From: Candidatus Tectimicrobiota bacterium
GTDB lineage: Bacteria; JACPUC01
Assembly: GCA_016192455.1 (NCBI GenBank)
Contig: JACPUC010000008.1
Location: 270,297 to 334,296, forward strand
Reading direction: 5' to 3'
Length of the DNA: 64,000 bases
In this document: one piece after another, positions 8,027 through 17,173 of the stretch
Position numbering within the stretch: position 1 is the stretch's first letter
Layout: every line of letters begins with the position of its first letter
Notes under the pieces: model-generated
What the model was told of the DNA's origin: nothing
The model's input: the letters and a program-made list of their open reading frames with translations, nothing else
The model's database searches: none
Program-made: the position numbers and the translations under genes

Positions 8027-9510
8027 AACATCCCAAGAAAATCTTGCTGATACCCGTCGTCGCTTCCGCGCTGCTGGCGCTCGGCGCAACGGGCGGAGGG
8101 TGGTGGGCGAGGCACGACGCCAGGTCCGCCAGCACGGCAGCGCACGCGCCGCAGGCCGCCGCGCAGACTGAGCGCAAGGTGCTGTACTGGTACGACCCGA
8201 TGGCCCCGCAGCAGCGCTTCGATCAACCCGGCAAGTCGCCGTTCATGGGCATGGAACTGGTGCCCAAGTATGCCGATGAGACCGACAAGGGCAGTGGGGT
8301 CAAGATCGATCCCGCAGCGATCCAGAACCTCGGTGTGCGACTGGCCAAAGTCGAGCGCATGCCGCTGGCGACTCAGGTCGGGGCTACCGGTCTCATCGCT
8401 TTCAACGAGCGCGACGTGGCGGTGGTGCAGAGCCGGGTTGGCGGCTTCGTCGAGCGAGCCTGGCCGCTGGCCCCGGGCGATGTCGTGAAGGCTGGCCAGC
8501 CCCTGGTGGAATTGCTGGTGCCGGAGTGGGCCGCGGTCCAGCACGAGTGGCTGGCGCTGCGATCCGTCGGTGACGCGGCGCTGCAGGCCGCCGCAAGCGA
8601 GCGGCTGCGCCTTTCGGGTATGCCGGAGGCCCTCATTCGCGAAGTCGAGCAAAGCGGCACAGCGCGTTCGCGCTATACGGTGACCGCGCCCATCGGCGGC
8701 GTGGTGCAGGCCCTCGAGGTGCGCGCAGGCATGACCGTGATGGCGGGACAGACGCTGGCGCGCCTGAATGGACTGTCCACGGTATGGCTGGACGTCGCGG
8801 TGCCCGAGGCGCTGGCCGATGCGGTGCGCGTGGGCAGCCGAGCCCAAGCGCGACTGCCCGCTTTCCCCGGACAACTCATCGAAGGTCGAGTGACCGCGAT
8901 CTTGCCAGCGCTGCAAGAAACCACACGCAGTCTGCGGGTGCGGGTGGAGCTGCCGAACCCGAACGGCCGTCTGCGTCCCGGCCTGTCCGCCCAGGTGACG
9001 CTCACCTCGCCGTTGCAGGACACCGCGCTCGCCGTACCGACCGAGGCGGTGATTCGCACCGGCCAACGCGCCCTCGTGATGGTGGCGCAGGACAACGGGC
9101 GATTCATGCCGGTGGAGGTCACGCTGGGCCGCGAGATCGGTGACCGCACCGTGATCGCCGCGGGACTCGCCGAGCGGCAGCACGTGATCGCCAGCGGGCA
9201 GTTCCTGATCGACTCGGAGGCGAGCCTGCGCGGCATCGTTCTTGGCGCGGCGAGTGAGCCGGCGGCCATGGCCTCCACCGCATTGCACGAGGCCGACGCC
9301 ACGATCGAAGCGATCGAGGGCAACAAGATCACGCTCGCGCATGGGCCGTTCAAGACGCTCGCCATGCCAGGCATGACGATGGCGTACCCGCTGGCCAATC
9401 CTGCCTTGGTCCAGGGCCTGAAAGTCGGCGACAGGGTGCGCATCGGTGTGCGCCAGACGGATGCGGGCCTCGTGGTCGAGCGTCTCGAACAAACACGAGG
9501 TGGTAGATGA
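8023..9510 (+). CDS. cusB: RND periplasmic adaptor CusB with heavy-metal-binding and fused CusF-like domains
   Basis: A 495-aa membrane fusion protein. An N-terminal signal/anchor (residues 7-27) is followed by a heavy-metal-binding domain (about 54-84: [24 protein letters not shown]), then the barrel-sandwich and beta-barrel domains ([40 protein letters not shown]). The C-terminus (about 420-495) is a CusF-like OB-fold carrying the methionine-rich motif [10 protein letters not shown], so the Cu(I)/Ag(I) chaperone is built into the adaptor; the tryptophan of E. coli CusF is not evident. The gene overlaps cusC and cusA by 4 nt on each side. Substrate is most likely Cu(I)/Ag(I). Confidence 0.9.
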   Translation: MKHPKKILLIPVVASALLALGATGGGWWARHDARSASTAAHAPQAAAQTERKVLYWYDPMAPQQRFDQPGKSPFMGMELVPKYADETDKGSGVKIDPAAIQNLGVRLAKVERMPLATQVGATGLIAFNERDVAVVQSRVGGFVERAWPLAPGDVVKAGQPLVELLVPEWAAVQHEWLALRSVGDAALQAAASERLRLSGMPEALIREVEQSGTARSRYTVTAPIGGVVQALEVRAGMTVMAGQTLARLNGLSTVWLDVAVPEALADAVRVGSRAQARLPAFPGQLIEGRVTAILPALQETTRSLRVRVELPNPNGRLRPGLSAQVTLTSPLQDTALAVPTEAVIRTGQRALVMVAQDNGRFMPVEVTLGREIGDRTVIAAGLAERQHVIASGQFLIDSEASLRGIVLGAASEPAAMASTALHEADATIEAIEGNKITLAHGPFKTLAMPGMTMAYPLANPALVQGLKVGDRVRIGVRQTDAGLVVERLEQTRGGR

Positions 9511-12500
9511 TCGCCCAACTCATCCACTGGTCGGTCGCCAACCGCTTTCTGGTGCTGCTGACGACCTTGTTCCTCACGGTCTGGGGCATCTGGTCGGTCA
9601 CGACCATACCCATCGACGCGCTGCCCGATTTGTCCGACGTGCAGGTGATCATCCGCACGAGTTACCCGGGCCAGGCGCCGCAGATCGTCGAGAACCAGGT
9701 GACCTACCCTTTGGCCACCACCATGCTGTCGGTGTCCGGCGCCAAAACGGTACGCGGCTTCTCCTTTTTTGGCGACAGCTTCGTCTACGTGCTGTTCGAG
9801 GACGGCACGGACCTGTACTGGGCGCGCTCCAGGGTGTTGGAATATCTCAACCAGGTGCAGGGGCGATTGCCGGCCACCGCCAAGCCCGCCCTGGGGCCGG
9901 ATGCCACGGGTGTGGGCTGGATCTACCAGTACGCGCTGATCGACAAGACCGGCCGGCACGATCTCTCGCAACTACGCGCGCTGCAGGACTGGTTCTTGAA
10001 GTTCGAGCTGAAGACCCTGCTCAACGTCGCCGAAGTCGCCACCGTCGGCGGCATGGTTAAGCAATACCAGATCGTGCTCGACCCGGTGAAGCTCGTGAGC
10101 CTCGGCATCACGCACGAGCAAGTGATCGACGCCTTGCGCCGCGCCAACCAGGAAACCGGTGGGTCCGTGCTCACCCTGGGCGAAACGGAACTGATGGTGC
10201 GCGCCAGCGGCTACCTGAAGTCGATCGACGATTTCCGCGCGATTCCGCTCAAGCTCGAAGGCGGCGTGCCGGTGACGCTTGGCGATGTCGCCCACATCCA
10301 GCGCGGCCCCGAGATGCGGCGCGGTATCGCCGAACTCGACGGCGAAGGCGAGGTGGTGGGCGGCGTGGTCGTCCTGCGCTCGGGCAAGAACGCGCGCGAG
10401 ACGCTGGCCGCCGTGCACGCCAAGCTCGAATCCCTCAAAGCCAGCCTGCCCAAGGGTGTGGAGATCGTCACCACCTACGACCGAGGCGCGCTCATCGACC
10501 GGGCCATCGACAACCTCTCGTACAAGCTGATCGAGGAGTTCATCGTCGTCGCGCTCGTCTGCGCGCTGTTCCTGTGGCATCTGCGTTCGTCGCTGGTGGC
10601 CATCGTGTCCCTGCCGCTCGGGGTGTTGATCGCCTTCATCGTCATGCGCCATCAGGGCATCAACGCCAACATCATGTCGCTGAGCGGCATCGCGATTGCT
10701 GTGGGCGCCATGGTCGATGCGGCCGTGGTGATGATCGAGAACGCCCACAAAAAGGTGGAGGTCTGGCAGCACGCGAATCCGGGCGAGACACTCAAGGGCG
10801 ACGCGCACTGGCAAGTGATGACAGAGGCAGCGGTCGAGGTGGGTCCGGCGCTGTTTTTTTCGCTGCTCATCATCACCCTGTCTTTCATCCCCGTGTTCAC
10901 CCTGGAAGCGCAGGAGGGGCGCTTGTTCGGGCCGCTCGCCTTCACCAAAACCTATGCCATGGCGGCCGCGGCGGCCCTCTCGGTGACGCTCATCCCGATC
11001 ATGATGGGCTACTGGATACGCGGCAAGCTGCCGGATGAGTCGCGCAATCCGCTCAACCGCTGGCTGGTGCGTGCTTATCACCCGCTGCTGGATGCGGTGC
11101 TGGCACGCCCCAAGCTCACGCTCGTGCTGGCCGTGCTGCTCACCCTCACCGCGGCCTGGCCGATCAGCCGCCTCGGCGGCGAATTCCTGCCGCCGCTCGA
11201 CGAAGGTGATCTGCTCTATATGCCAAGCGCGCTACCGAACTTGTCAGCCCAGAAGGCCGGCGAGATATTGCAGCAGACTGACCGCATGATCAAGACCGTC
11301 CCCGAAGTGGCGCGCGTGTTCGGCAAAGCAGGCCGCGCCGAGACCGCCACGGATCCGGCGCAGTTGGAGATGTTCGAGACCACGATCCAGTTCAAACCGC
11401 GTGATCAATGGCGGGCGGGCATGACGGCCGCGAAGCTCGTGGAGCAACTGGACCGGGCCGTCCAGGTGCCGGGGCTGACCAACATCTGGATTCCGCCCAT
11501 CCGCAACCGCATCGACATGCTCGCCACCGGCATCAAGAGCCCCATCGGCGTCAAGATTGCCGGGACCAATCTGGCCGATATCGACCGCGTCGCGCAGCAG
11601 GTGGAACGCATCGCCAAAACCGTGCCCGGCGTCTCATCGGCGCTGGCCGAGCGCCTCACCGGCGGGCGCTACGTCGATGTCGAGATCGACCGCGCGGCTG
11701 CCGCCCGCTACGGGCTCAACATCAGCGAAGTGCAGTCCGTGGTGGCGAGCCTCATCGGCGGTGAAAACGTCGGCGAGACCGTGGAGGGCCTGGCGCGCCA
11801 TCCGATCAATGTCCGCTATCCACGCGAGTGGCGCGACACGGTGGAGCGTCTTGCGCAACTGCCCATCGTCACGCCCATGGGCAGCCAGCTCACGCTGGGC
11901 ACGGTGGCACGCGTCAAGGTCACCGACGGCCCACCCTTCCTCAAGAGCGAAAACGCGCGCCCCAGCGGCTGGGTGTACGTCGATGTGCGCGGCCGCGATC
12001 TGGCCTCCACGGTGGCCGATCTGCGTGCGGCGGTCACGCGCGAGGTCAGGCTCGAACCTGGCATAAGCCTGGCCTATTCCGGTCAGTTCGAGTTCATGGA
12101 ACGCGCCAACGCGCGGCTCAAACTCGTGGTGCCGGCCACCTTGCTGATCATCTTCGTGTTGCTGTATCTCACCTTCGCCCACTTTGACGAAGCCTTGCTG
12201 ATCCTCGCCACGTTGCCCTTCGCGCTCACCGGCGGCGTGTGGTTCCTGTACCTGATGGGCTTCAACCTGTCGGTTGCCACTGGGGTGGGCTTCATCGCGC
12301 TGGCCGGGGTGGCGGCAGAGTTTGGGGTGGTCATGCTGATCTATCTCAAGCACGCCTGGTACGACCGGATCGATGCCGGCCAAGCGACCGAGTCCGGCCT
12401 GCTCGATGCGATCCGCGAAGGTGCCGTGCTGCGTGTGCGGCCCAAGGCGATGACGGTGGCCGTCATCGTTGCCGGCCTCTTGCCCATTCTGTGGGGGAGC

Positions 12501-12659
12501 GGCACAGGCAGCGAGGTGATGAGCCGCATTGCCGCTCCCATGGTGGGCGGCATGGTCAGCGCGCCGCTCTTGTCCTTGTTCGTTATTCCCGCAGCGTACC
12601 GGCTGATGCGCCGCCGGCAACTTCCCTCAGCCACTCATCCGCAAACGAAAAGAGACTAA
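9507..12659 (+). CDS. cusA: Cu(I)/Ag(I) RND efflux pump CusA
   Basis: A 1050-aa inner-membrane proton-driven pump. It is strikingly close to E. coli CusA in the first 450 residues ([75 protein letters not shown]). The proton-relay motif GAMVDAA in TM4 places the key Asp at residue 404. Twelve TM segments and two large periplasmic loops fit the HME-RND family length. It is the last complete gene of the cusCBA operon; three nucleotides after its stop begins a truncated ORF (see 12662). Metal preference is inferred from similarity to CusA. Confidence 0.95.
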   Translation: MIAQLIHWSVANRFLVLLTTLFLTVWGIWSVTTIPIDALPDLSDVQVIIRTSYPGQAPQIVENQVTYPLATTMLSVSGAKTVRGFSFFGDSFVYVLFEDGTDLYWARSRVLEYLNQVQGRLPATAKPALGPDATGVGWIYQYALIDKTGRHDLSQLRALQDWFLKFELKTLLNVAEVATVGGMVKQYQIVLDPVKLVSLGITHEQVIDALRRANQETGGSVLTLGETELMVRASGYLKSIDDFRAIPLKLEGGVPVTLGDVAHIQRGPEMRRGIAELDGEGEVVGGVVVLRSGKNARETLAAVHAKLESLKASLPKGVEIVTTYDRGALIDRAIDNLSYKLIEEFIVVALVCALFLWHLRSSLVAIVSLPLGVLIAFIVMRHQGINANIMSLSGIAIAVGAMVDAAVVMIENAHKKVEVWQHANPGETLKGDAHWQVMTEAAVEVGPALFFSLLIITLSFIPVFTLEAQEGRLFGPLAFTKTYAMAAAAALSVTLIPIMMGYWIRGKLPDESRNPLNRWLVRAYHPLLDAVLARPKLTLVLAVLLTLTAAWPISRLGGEFLPPLDEGDLLYMPSALPNLSAQKAGEILQQTDRMIKTVPEVARVFGKAGRAETATDPAQLEMFETTIQFKPRDQWRAGMTAAKLVEQLDRAVQVPGLTNIWIPPIRNRIDMLATGIKSPIGVKIAGTNLADIDRVAQQVERIAKTVPGVSSALAERLTGGRYVDVEIDRAAAARYGLNISEVQSVVASLIGGENVGETVEGLARHPINVRYPREWRDTVERLAQLPIVTPMGSQLTLGTVARVKVTDGPPFLKSENARPSGWVYVDVRGRDLASTVADLRAAVTREVRLEPGISLAYSGQFEFMERANARLKLVVPATLLIIFVLLYLTFAHFDEALLILATLPFALTGGVWFLYLMGFNLSVATGVGFIALAGVAAEFGVVMLIYLKHAWYDRIDAGQATESGLLDAIREGAVLRVRPKAMTVAVIVAGLLPILWGSGTGSEVMSRIAAPMVGGMVSAPLLSLFVIPAAYRLMRRRQLPSATHPQTKRD

Positions 12660-12661
12660 CC

Positions 12662-12772
12662 ATGAAGAAATCGATCCCTTCTATATTAGTACTCCTGTGT
12701 CATAAAGTTCCTCCCGCCCGCGTCTCCCTGCCGCACCAGAGGCAGGGGTGGCGGCGGAGGAGGACCTCATAA
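12662..12772 (+). pseudogene. Truncated start of a gene after cusA (possible CusF-like), broken at island end
   Basis: Directly after cusA an ATG opens the signal-peptide-like sequence MKKSIPSILVLL, then the reading frame becomes non-protein-like (CHKVPPARVS...) and ends within the ssrA-like sequence. I infer that a small exported gene, in this operon position often a CusF-type metallochaperone, was cut off at the junction around 12690-12710. What remains is too short to identify. Confidence 0.5.
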
Positions 12773-12956
12773 ACAGAGACCAGCGCCGCAGGTTCCGCCT
12801 GGCTGCCTGCCGCGCGAACCAACGCCGGACTAGGGACCGGTTGTATCCCCCGCCCGTGGGAGTCACCGGCACGAAGCACCCAATAACGAGGCTACGCATG
12901 TAGACGCACGGCGTGTAGACCTTCGGACGCGGGTTCGATTCCCGCCGCCTCCACCA
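12767..12956 (+). repeat. Right copy of ssrA 3' fragment (displaced tmRNA 3' end, attR-like)
   Basis: Same length as 6046-6235 and about 96% identical, including the T-arm and the encoded CCA, but there is no tmRNA 5' half, PK1 or tag upstream. Weaker similarity to the PK2 region of ssrA (TCTCCCTGCC...) extends leftward to about 12715 with indels, so the shared segment is larger than a minimal recombinase core. It is followed immediately by an intrinsic terminator, suggesting that this is where the original gene ended. It cannot make a functional tmRNA on its own. Confidence 0.9.
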
Positions 12957-12966
12957 ATTCGCCGCA

Positions 12967-12994
12967 AGGCCAACCGGTGACGGTTGGCCTTTTT
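12967..12994 (+). terminator. Intrinsic terminator after the ssrA 3' fragment
   Basis: AGGCCAACCG-GTGA-CGGTTGGCCT is a perfect 10-bp stem with a tetraloop, followed by TTTT. It lies 10 nt after the CCA of the displaced ssrA 3' end and is probably the ancestral ssrA terminator. Confidence 0.85.
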
Positions 12995-13094
12995 AGTTGA
13001 GTAGGCTGTCGTTTCGGTCCTTCCCCCTTTGGAGGAAGGACTGAAACGCAAGATGAAGGCACGTCACCATCCGAAAGCCGGGAAACCCTCCCTG

Positions 13095-13138
13095 TTCCAT
13101 AATGTAGGTAATTATTGACAACTACCTACATTTTGGAA
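13095..13138 (+). promoter_or_regulatory. Operator of the AbiE toxin-antitoxin operon (16-bp inverted repeat)
   Basis: TTCCATAATGTAGGTA (13095-13110) and TACCTACATTTTGGAA (13123-13138) form an inverted repeat with one mismatch in 16, separated by 12 nt that contain TTGACA. It sits just before the antitoxin start. AbiEi antitoxins are known to autoregulate by binding inverted repeats at their own promoter, so this is the expected operator. Confidence 0.75.
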
Positions 13139-13150
13139 CACCATGCCTGC

Positions 13151-13750
13151 ATGGAATCTTCTCACCAAGCTCTCCTCGACCTGGCCAAGCACCATGGTCT
13201 GATACGCCCGCGCGACCTGGCGCCCCTGGGGATTTCACGGGTTGCCCTGACACGGCTTGTGCGCCGCGGGATGCTCGAGCGGGTCGGCCGTGGCCTCTAT
13301 GCGCTTCCAGACCGGTCCGTCTCCGAGCATGCTGCTCTGGCCGAGGTCGCCCGCAAGTACCCGCAGGGAGTGATCTGCCTGCTGTCGGCACTGCGATTCC
13401 ACAACCTCACCACCCAGTCCCCCTTCGAAGTCTGGCTGGCAATTCCGAACAAGGCCCGCGCGCCCCGGCTCGAGTACCCACCGCTGCGGATCGTGCGATT
13501 CTCCAGCCAGGCTCTTATCGAAGGCATGGAGGAGCACGTGGTCGACGGTGTTCCGGTCCACGTGACCACCGTTGCCAAGACGGTGGCCGACTGCTTCAAG
13601 TACCGGAACAAGATCGGCCTGGACGTAGCTCTCGAAGCGCTACGGGAGGCGTGGAGAGAGAAGCGCGTCAGCATGGACGAGCTATGGCGCTATGCCCGGG
13701 TCTGCCGGGTCAGCAATGTGATGCGGCCTTATCTCGAAAGCCTGACGTGA
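13151..13750 (+). CDS. abiEi: AbiEi-type antitoxin / transcriptional regulator
   Basis: A 199-aa member of the type IV toxin-antitoxin AbiEi family. The N-terminal winged helix-turn-helix (LIRPRDLAPLGISRVALTRL, then VRRGMLERVGRGLYALPD) binds DNA. The C-terminal domain (VICLLSALRFHNLTTQSP, VHVTTVAKTVADCFKYRNKIGLDVALEALREA) is the antitoxin part. The start chosen is the ATG of MESSHQALL; an upstream in-frame start lies inside the operator. The stop overlaps the GTG start of the toxin gene (GTGA), showing translational coupling. It represses the operon and counteracts the nucleotidyltransferase toxin encoded next. Confidence 0.88.
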   Translation: MESSHQALLDLAKHHGLIRPRDLAPLGISRVALTRLVRRGMLERVGRGLYALPDRSVSEHAALAEVARKYPQGVICLLSALRFHNLTTQSPFEVWLAIPNKARAPRLEYPPLRIVRFSSQALIEGMEEHVVDGVPVHVTTVAKTVADCFKYRNKIGLDVALEALREAWREKRVSMDELWRYARVCRVSNVMRPYLESLT

Positions 13751-14648
13751 ACAAGCGGAACATGGCGGCCTCGGTGCGCGCCCGGTTGCTCGACAAGGCC
13801 CGTGCCGAAAAACTGGACTTCAACCTCCTCCTCACCCGTTACGCACTGGAACGCCTCCTCTATCGGTTGAGCACCTCGCTTTACGCCGATCAGTTCCTGC
13901 TCAAGGGCGCACTGCTGTTCGACCTATGGTTCGGCATTTCACACCGACCAACCCGCGATGCCGATCTGCTGGGGCTCGGTTCGGCAGAAGTACGGCACAT
14001 CGACACCGTGTTCCGAGGACTATGTGCGGTTGCGGTTGACGACGGAATTGTCTTCCAACCGGAATCGGTACGTGTCGAGGAAATCCGCAAGGAGGCCACA
14101 TATCCCGGTGTGCGCGTGACTCTCGTGGGCCTGATCGAGAAGGCGCGCTGCCGGTGCAGGTTGACATTGGTTTCGGCGATGCTGTCACGCCGGGTCCAGA
14201 AGCCATTGAGTACCCGGTAGTGCTTGCCGATCTGCCGGCGCCGAGGCTGCGCGCGTACCCGCGATATTCGGTGATCGCCGAGAAACTTGAAGCAATTGTG
14301 TCGCTCGGCATTGCCAACAGCCGCATGAAGGACTACTTCGACCTGCGGATCCTGGGCAGGTACAGCGATTTCGACGGCGGCATCCTCTGCCAGGCGATCC
14401 GCGCTACCTTCGATCGGCGGAACACGCCGCTACCGGAGGGTGTGCCGCTCGGCCTGTCTGACGAGTTCGCGCAGGATCGGCGGAAGCAGGTGCAATGGCA
14501 GGCATTCTTGAAGAAGAACGTGTTGACCGCCACCACGCTGGCCGAGGTCGTGGCATCGCTGAGGGCGTTCCTGATGCCGCCGCTCGATGCGCTTCATCAA
14601 GAAGCGGAGTTCCCACGACGGTGGCGAGCCGGTGGCGTGTGGGAATAG
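13747..14648 (+). pseudogene. abiEii: AbiEii-type nucleotidyltransferase toxin, interrupted by a one-base frameshift
   Basis: The first part (from GTG at 13747) gives LLTRYALERLLYRLSTSLYADQ, FLLKGALLFDLWF and RPTRDADLLG, the nucleotidyltransferase core with its acidic residues. It runs to VTLVGLIEKARCR and then stops being family-like near 14147-14150. In the next frame the protein resumes as VQVDIGFGDAV, VIAEKLEAIVSLGIANSRMKDYFDLRIL to 14648. One missing base would restore KARLPVQVDIGFG and a normal toxin of about 300 aa. It may be a real inactivation, leaving the antitoxin alone, or a sequencing error. Family knowledge: such toxins transfer nucleotides (GTP-binding; cytidylyl transfer to tRNA in some) and cause growth arrest or abortive infection. 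Confidence 0.85.
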
Positions 14649-14694
14649 CGCTCGGCGCTCGCGTCGGTTGCGGAGGCAGGAATCGAACCGCTGA

Positions 14695-14762
14695 CAGGGG
14701 ATGTAAGGTTCAAGCTGGTACCGGCATCGAGAACCAGCAGGGCACCGTTTGAACATCCCCTG
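14695..14762. repeat. Nested inverted repeat downstream of the AbiE operon
   Basis: CAGGGGATGT (14695-14704) pairs perfectly with ACATCCCCTG (14753-14762), and inside it GCTGGT (14714-14719) pairs with ACCAGC (14733-14738). Next to it, 14671-14691 read on the minus strand resembles a tRNA 3' end (GGTTCGATTCCTGCCTCCG) without a proper T-stem. This may be the end of a mobile element or an RNA-gene remnant. No gene is present between 14649 and 15108. Confidence 0.4.
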
Positions 14763-14894
14763 CGGTGGTGCTCCTCGGCCGGGATTTCCGGTTGTCTCCC
14801 ACACAGTTTGAACCAACACGCAACCTTACGATTGTACGCTTTCAACGCTTGGGGGGACGCTGGCTGCCAGCCCACCCACACCGTTGCAAGGACA

Positions 14895-14917
14895 GCCACC
14901 TACAGGTGGCTTTTTTT
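14895..14917 (+). terminator. Intrinsic terminator
   Basis: GCCACC-TACA-GGTGGC followed by seven T residues on the + strand. It closes off the AbiE segment before the chromate transporter. Confidence 0.8.
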
Positions 14918-15036
14918 GCGCAGTCCCGCCTGTCCGCGGGGGTTCCGCGAAAATCCGCGGACTCCTGATCCCGGCTGCCTGGCTCCGCTGACTTTCAGAG
15001 TGTGAATTCTCTTGATCGTGCGCCTCCTTCCATGTA

Positions 15037-15053
15037 TTATCGAATCACGATAA
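15037..15053 (+). promoter_or_regulatory. Palindrome upstream of chrA, candidate operator
   Basis: TTATCG-AATCA-CGATAA is a perfect 6-bp inverted repeat in a locally AT-rich stretch, 56 nt before the chrA start. A PadR-type regulator is encoded after chrA and is the natural candidate to bind it, though the binding specificity is not established. Confidence 0.35.
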
Positions 15054-15108
15054 CGAATGCCGATGATTGCCTCCCGCGCCTCACCCCTGTGTGACTTGAG
15101 GGCCTCTT

Positions 15109-16326
15109 ATGGGATCAGCCATGGCAACCACCACCGATGACCGAGTCTCCACCTTGACCGCCTTTCTCATTTTCCTGCGACTGGGCCTGACCTCGTTCGG
15201 CGGGCCGATCGCCCACCTCGGCTATTTTCGGGACGAGTTCGTGGCGCGCCGACGCTGGCTCAGCGAACAGAGCTATGCCGACTTGGTGGCCCTCTGCCAG
15301 TTCTTGCCCGGACCGGCCAGCAGTCAGGTGGGCATCGCCATCGGCCTGTCGCAGGCCGGCCTACCCGGCGCGCTGGCCGCGTGGCTGGGCTTTACCCTCC
15401 CCTCGGCGTTGGCGCTGACCCTGTTTGCCCTGGGGATGACCATGTGGGGAAATGTTCTGGATGCTGGACCGCTGCATGGTCTCAAGGTGGTCGCGGTTGC
15501 GGTCGTGGCGCAAGCCGTCTGGGGCATGGCGCGCAATCTTTGCCCCGACGCAGCGCGAATCACGCTGGCCGCGGCGGCGGCCGGCATCGTGCTCCTCTGG
15601 CCGACCGCCTGGGGACAAGTCGGCGTGATCGCCGCCGGCGGAGTCGCCGGCCTGCTTCTGTTCAAACCCGAATCCCAGGACGAGCACTCGCCGCTGCCGA
15701 TCACGGTCAGTCGCCGGATGGCCCTGGCTGCGCTGCTGGTGTTTTTCTGTTTCCTCGTCGGCTTGCCGCTGGCCGCGCAAAGCGGGCAGAGCCAGACCTT
15801 GTCGTTGATTGATGCCTTCTACCGAGCGGGTTCCCTGGTGTTCGGCGGCGGCCATGTGGTGTTGCCACTCCTGCAATCCGAAGTCGTTCCCCCTGGTTGG
15901 GTCAGCAAGGAAGCTTTCCTCGCCGGCTATGGCGCGGCGCAGGCAGTGCCGGGGCCGCTTCTCACCTTCGCCGCCTATCTCGGCGCCGTGATGCGTCCGG
16001 CGCCGAATGGCTGGCTCGGTGGGCTGATCAGCCTGCTCGCCATCTTCGCACCCTCGTTCCTCTTGGTCGTCGGTGTCTTGCCGTTCTGGGAGCGGCTGCG
16101 CCGGCACCTCCGTACCCAAGCAGCTCTGCGTGGCATCAACGCGGCTGTCGTCGGCCTGCTGTTGGCCGCCCTCTATCACCCTGTGTGGACCAGTGCCATC
16201 CTAAGACCGGCCGATTTCGTCCTCGGTTTAGCCGCCTTCGTAGCCCTGGCGTTCTGGAAACTGCCGCCGTGGTTGGTGGTGCTCCTCAGCGCGCTGGGCG
16301 GCTGGCTCCTTGGCATCTTGTCGTAG
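15109..16326 (+). CDS. chrA: Chromate transporter ChrA (long two-domain form)
   Basis: A 405-aa CHR-family inner-membrane protein exporting chromate. Both homologous halves are present: the first has LGLTSFGGPIAHLGYFRDEF (F30-P33) and LCQFLPGPASSQ; the second has AGSLVFGGGHVVLPLL (from F245) and GYGAAQAVPGPLLTFAAY. About ten to thirteen hydrophobic segments are visible. Length is normal for the long form. It is followed after 21 nt by a PadR-type regulator, so the pair probably forms a small inducible resistance operon within the accessory region. A start at the internal ATG (15121) is also possible. Confidence 0.93.
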   Translation: MGSAMATTTDDRVSTLTAFLIFLRLGLTSFGGPIAHLGYFRDEFVARRRWLSEQSYADLVALCQFLPGPASSQVGIAIGLSQAGLPGALAAWLGFTLPSALALTLFALGMTMWGNVLDAGPLHGLKVVAVAVVAQAVWGMARNLCPDAARITLAAAAAGIVLLWPTAWGQVGVIAAGGVAGLLLFKPESQDEHSPLPITVSRRMALAALLVFFCFLVGLPLAAQSGQSQTLSLIDAFYRAGSLVFGGGHVVLPLLQSEVVPPGWVSKEAFLAGYGAAQAVPGPLLTFAAYLGAVMRPAPNGWLGGLISLLAIFAPSFLLVVGVLPFWERLRRHLRTQAALRGINAAVVGLLLAALYHPVWTSAILRPADFVLGLAAFVALAFWKLPPWLVVLLSALGGWLLGILS

Positions 16327-16347
16327 GCGAAACGAGGAAAAACGACG

Positions 16348-16683
16348 GTGACGGACAAGGACTTGTATGGCGGACTGATCCGCCTGCACATCCTCTATCA
16401 TGCAGCACAAGGACCGATCTTCGGCCTGGGTATCATGGAAGAATTGGCGCGGCACGGCTATGACATCAGCGCGGGCACGCTCTACCCGATGCTGCACGGA
16501 CTCGAACGCAAGGGCTATCTGCGGTCGCGCCACGAACGAACGGGGCGTCGCGAGCGGCGCATCTATGAGATCACCCCCGAGGGTTTGGCGGCCCTGCAAT
16601 CTGCCCGTATCAAAGTCAAAGAGTTATTCGGGGAATTGTTCGAAGACGGTCCTGATGAGGCTGCGGGAGGCTGTGCAGATTGA
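16348..16683 (+). CDS. PadR-family transcriptional regulator
   Basis: A 111-aa winged-helix protein. It has the PadR pattern ILYHAAQGPIFGLGIMEELARHGYDISAGTLYPMLHGLERKGYLRS (written here as the visible HTH region at residues 12-58), then the wing RERRIYEITPEGLAAL and a C-terminal dimerisation helix. It starts at GTG 21 nt after chrA. PadR proteins usually repress their own operon and release on ligand binding; here the likely target is chrA. No effector can be deduced. Confidence 0.88.
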   Translation: MTDKDLYGGLIRLHILYHAAQGPIFGLGIMEELARHGYDISAGTLYPMLHGLERKGYLRSRHERTGRRERRIYEITPEGLAALQSARIKVKELFGELFEDGPDEAAGGCAD

Positions 16684-16729
16684 CGCTCTGGCAGCCACGG
16701 CGGCATCTCTTGGCCACAGGTGAGCGGGT

Positions 16730-16905
16730 TCACACCGCACGACGCGTCCGCTGCTTCTCCCCCAACATCGGCGGATCGACCGAGGGATCGACCAGGGTCG
16801 CGTCGGGCGGAAGGGTCTCGTTAGGAATCGCGGCAACGACCTCCGACGCCAGGATCGGCAGATTGAGTAGCCGGTCCACGTAGCCGCGGTCGATGCCCTG
16901 GCGCT
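16730..16905 (-). pseudogene. Remnant resembling the C-terminus of a serine recombinase
   Basis: On the minus strand an open segment ends RQGIDRGYVDRLLNLPIL, ASEVVAAIPNETLPPDA and then a stop at 16730. The pattern 'GxxxxYVxRLLxLxxLAxxxxxAI' is typical of the C-terminal HTH of large serine recombinases and invertase-like proteins. No recombinase N-terminus is present upstream, so this is a fragment. It marks the right edge of the accessory segment before the catabolic genes. The rest of 16906-17173 shows nothing recognisable. Confidence 0.4.
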
Positions 16906-17173
16906 TTCGTCCGCTCTCCCCGCCCCTCTTACCTGGGCCCCCTCCTTGGACAACCCCACCACCTCAAACCAGGCGCCTTGCCAGCCCCTTGACAATCCCC
17001 TCAATCCTGTCCAAAAGGGGATCAGAGAGTACCTTCCAGAGGGTTCGAAGCACAGCCGAGGCCGAGCTTCTGGGCTCAAGGCAGTCCTCGACGCGGCGCA
17101 CGCCGCAGCCGGGGGCGGGTGATGAGGTTGCGCAGAAGCCACGCGCGGGAGCACGAAAGCATGGGGTGGAACC

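Noticed and set aside
14671-14762. Possible tRNA on the minus strand (GGTTCGATTCCTGCCTCCG with nested stems)
   Set aside because: The T-stem does not pair, no CCA or matching 5' acceptor strand was found, so it is not a functional tRNA.
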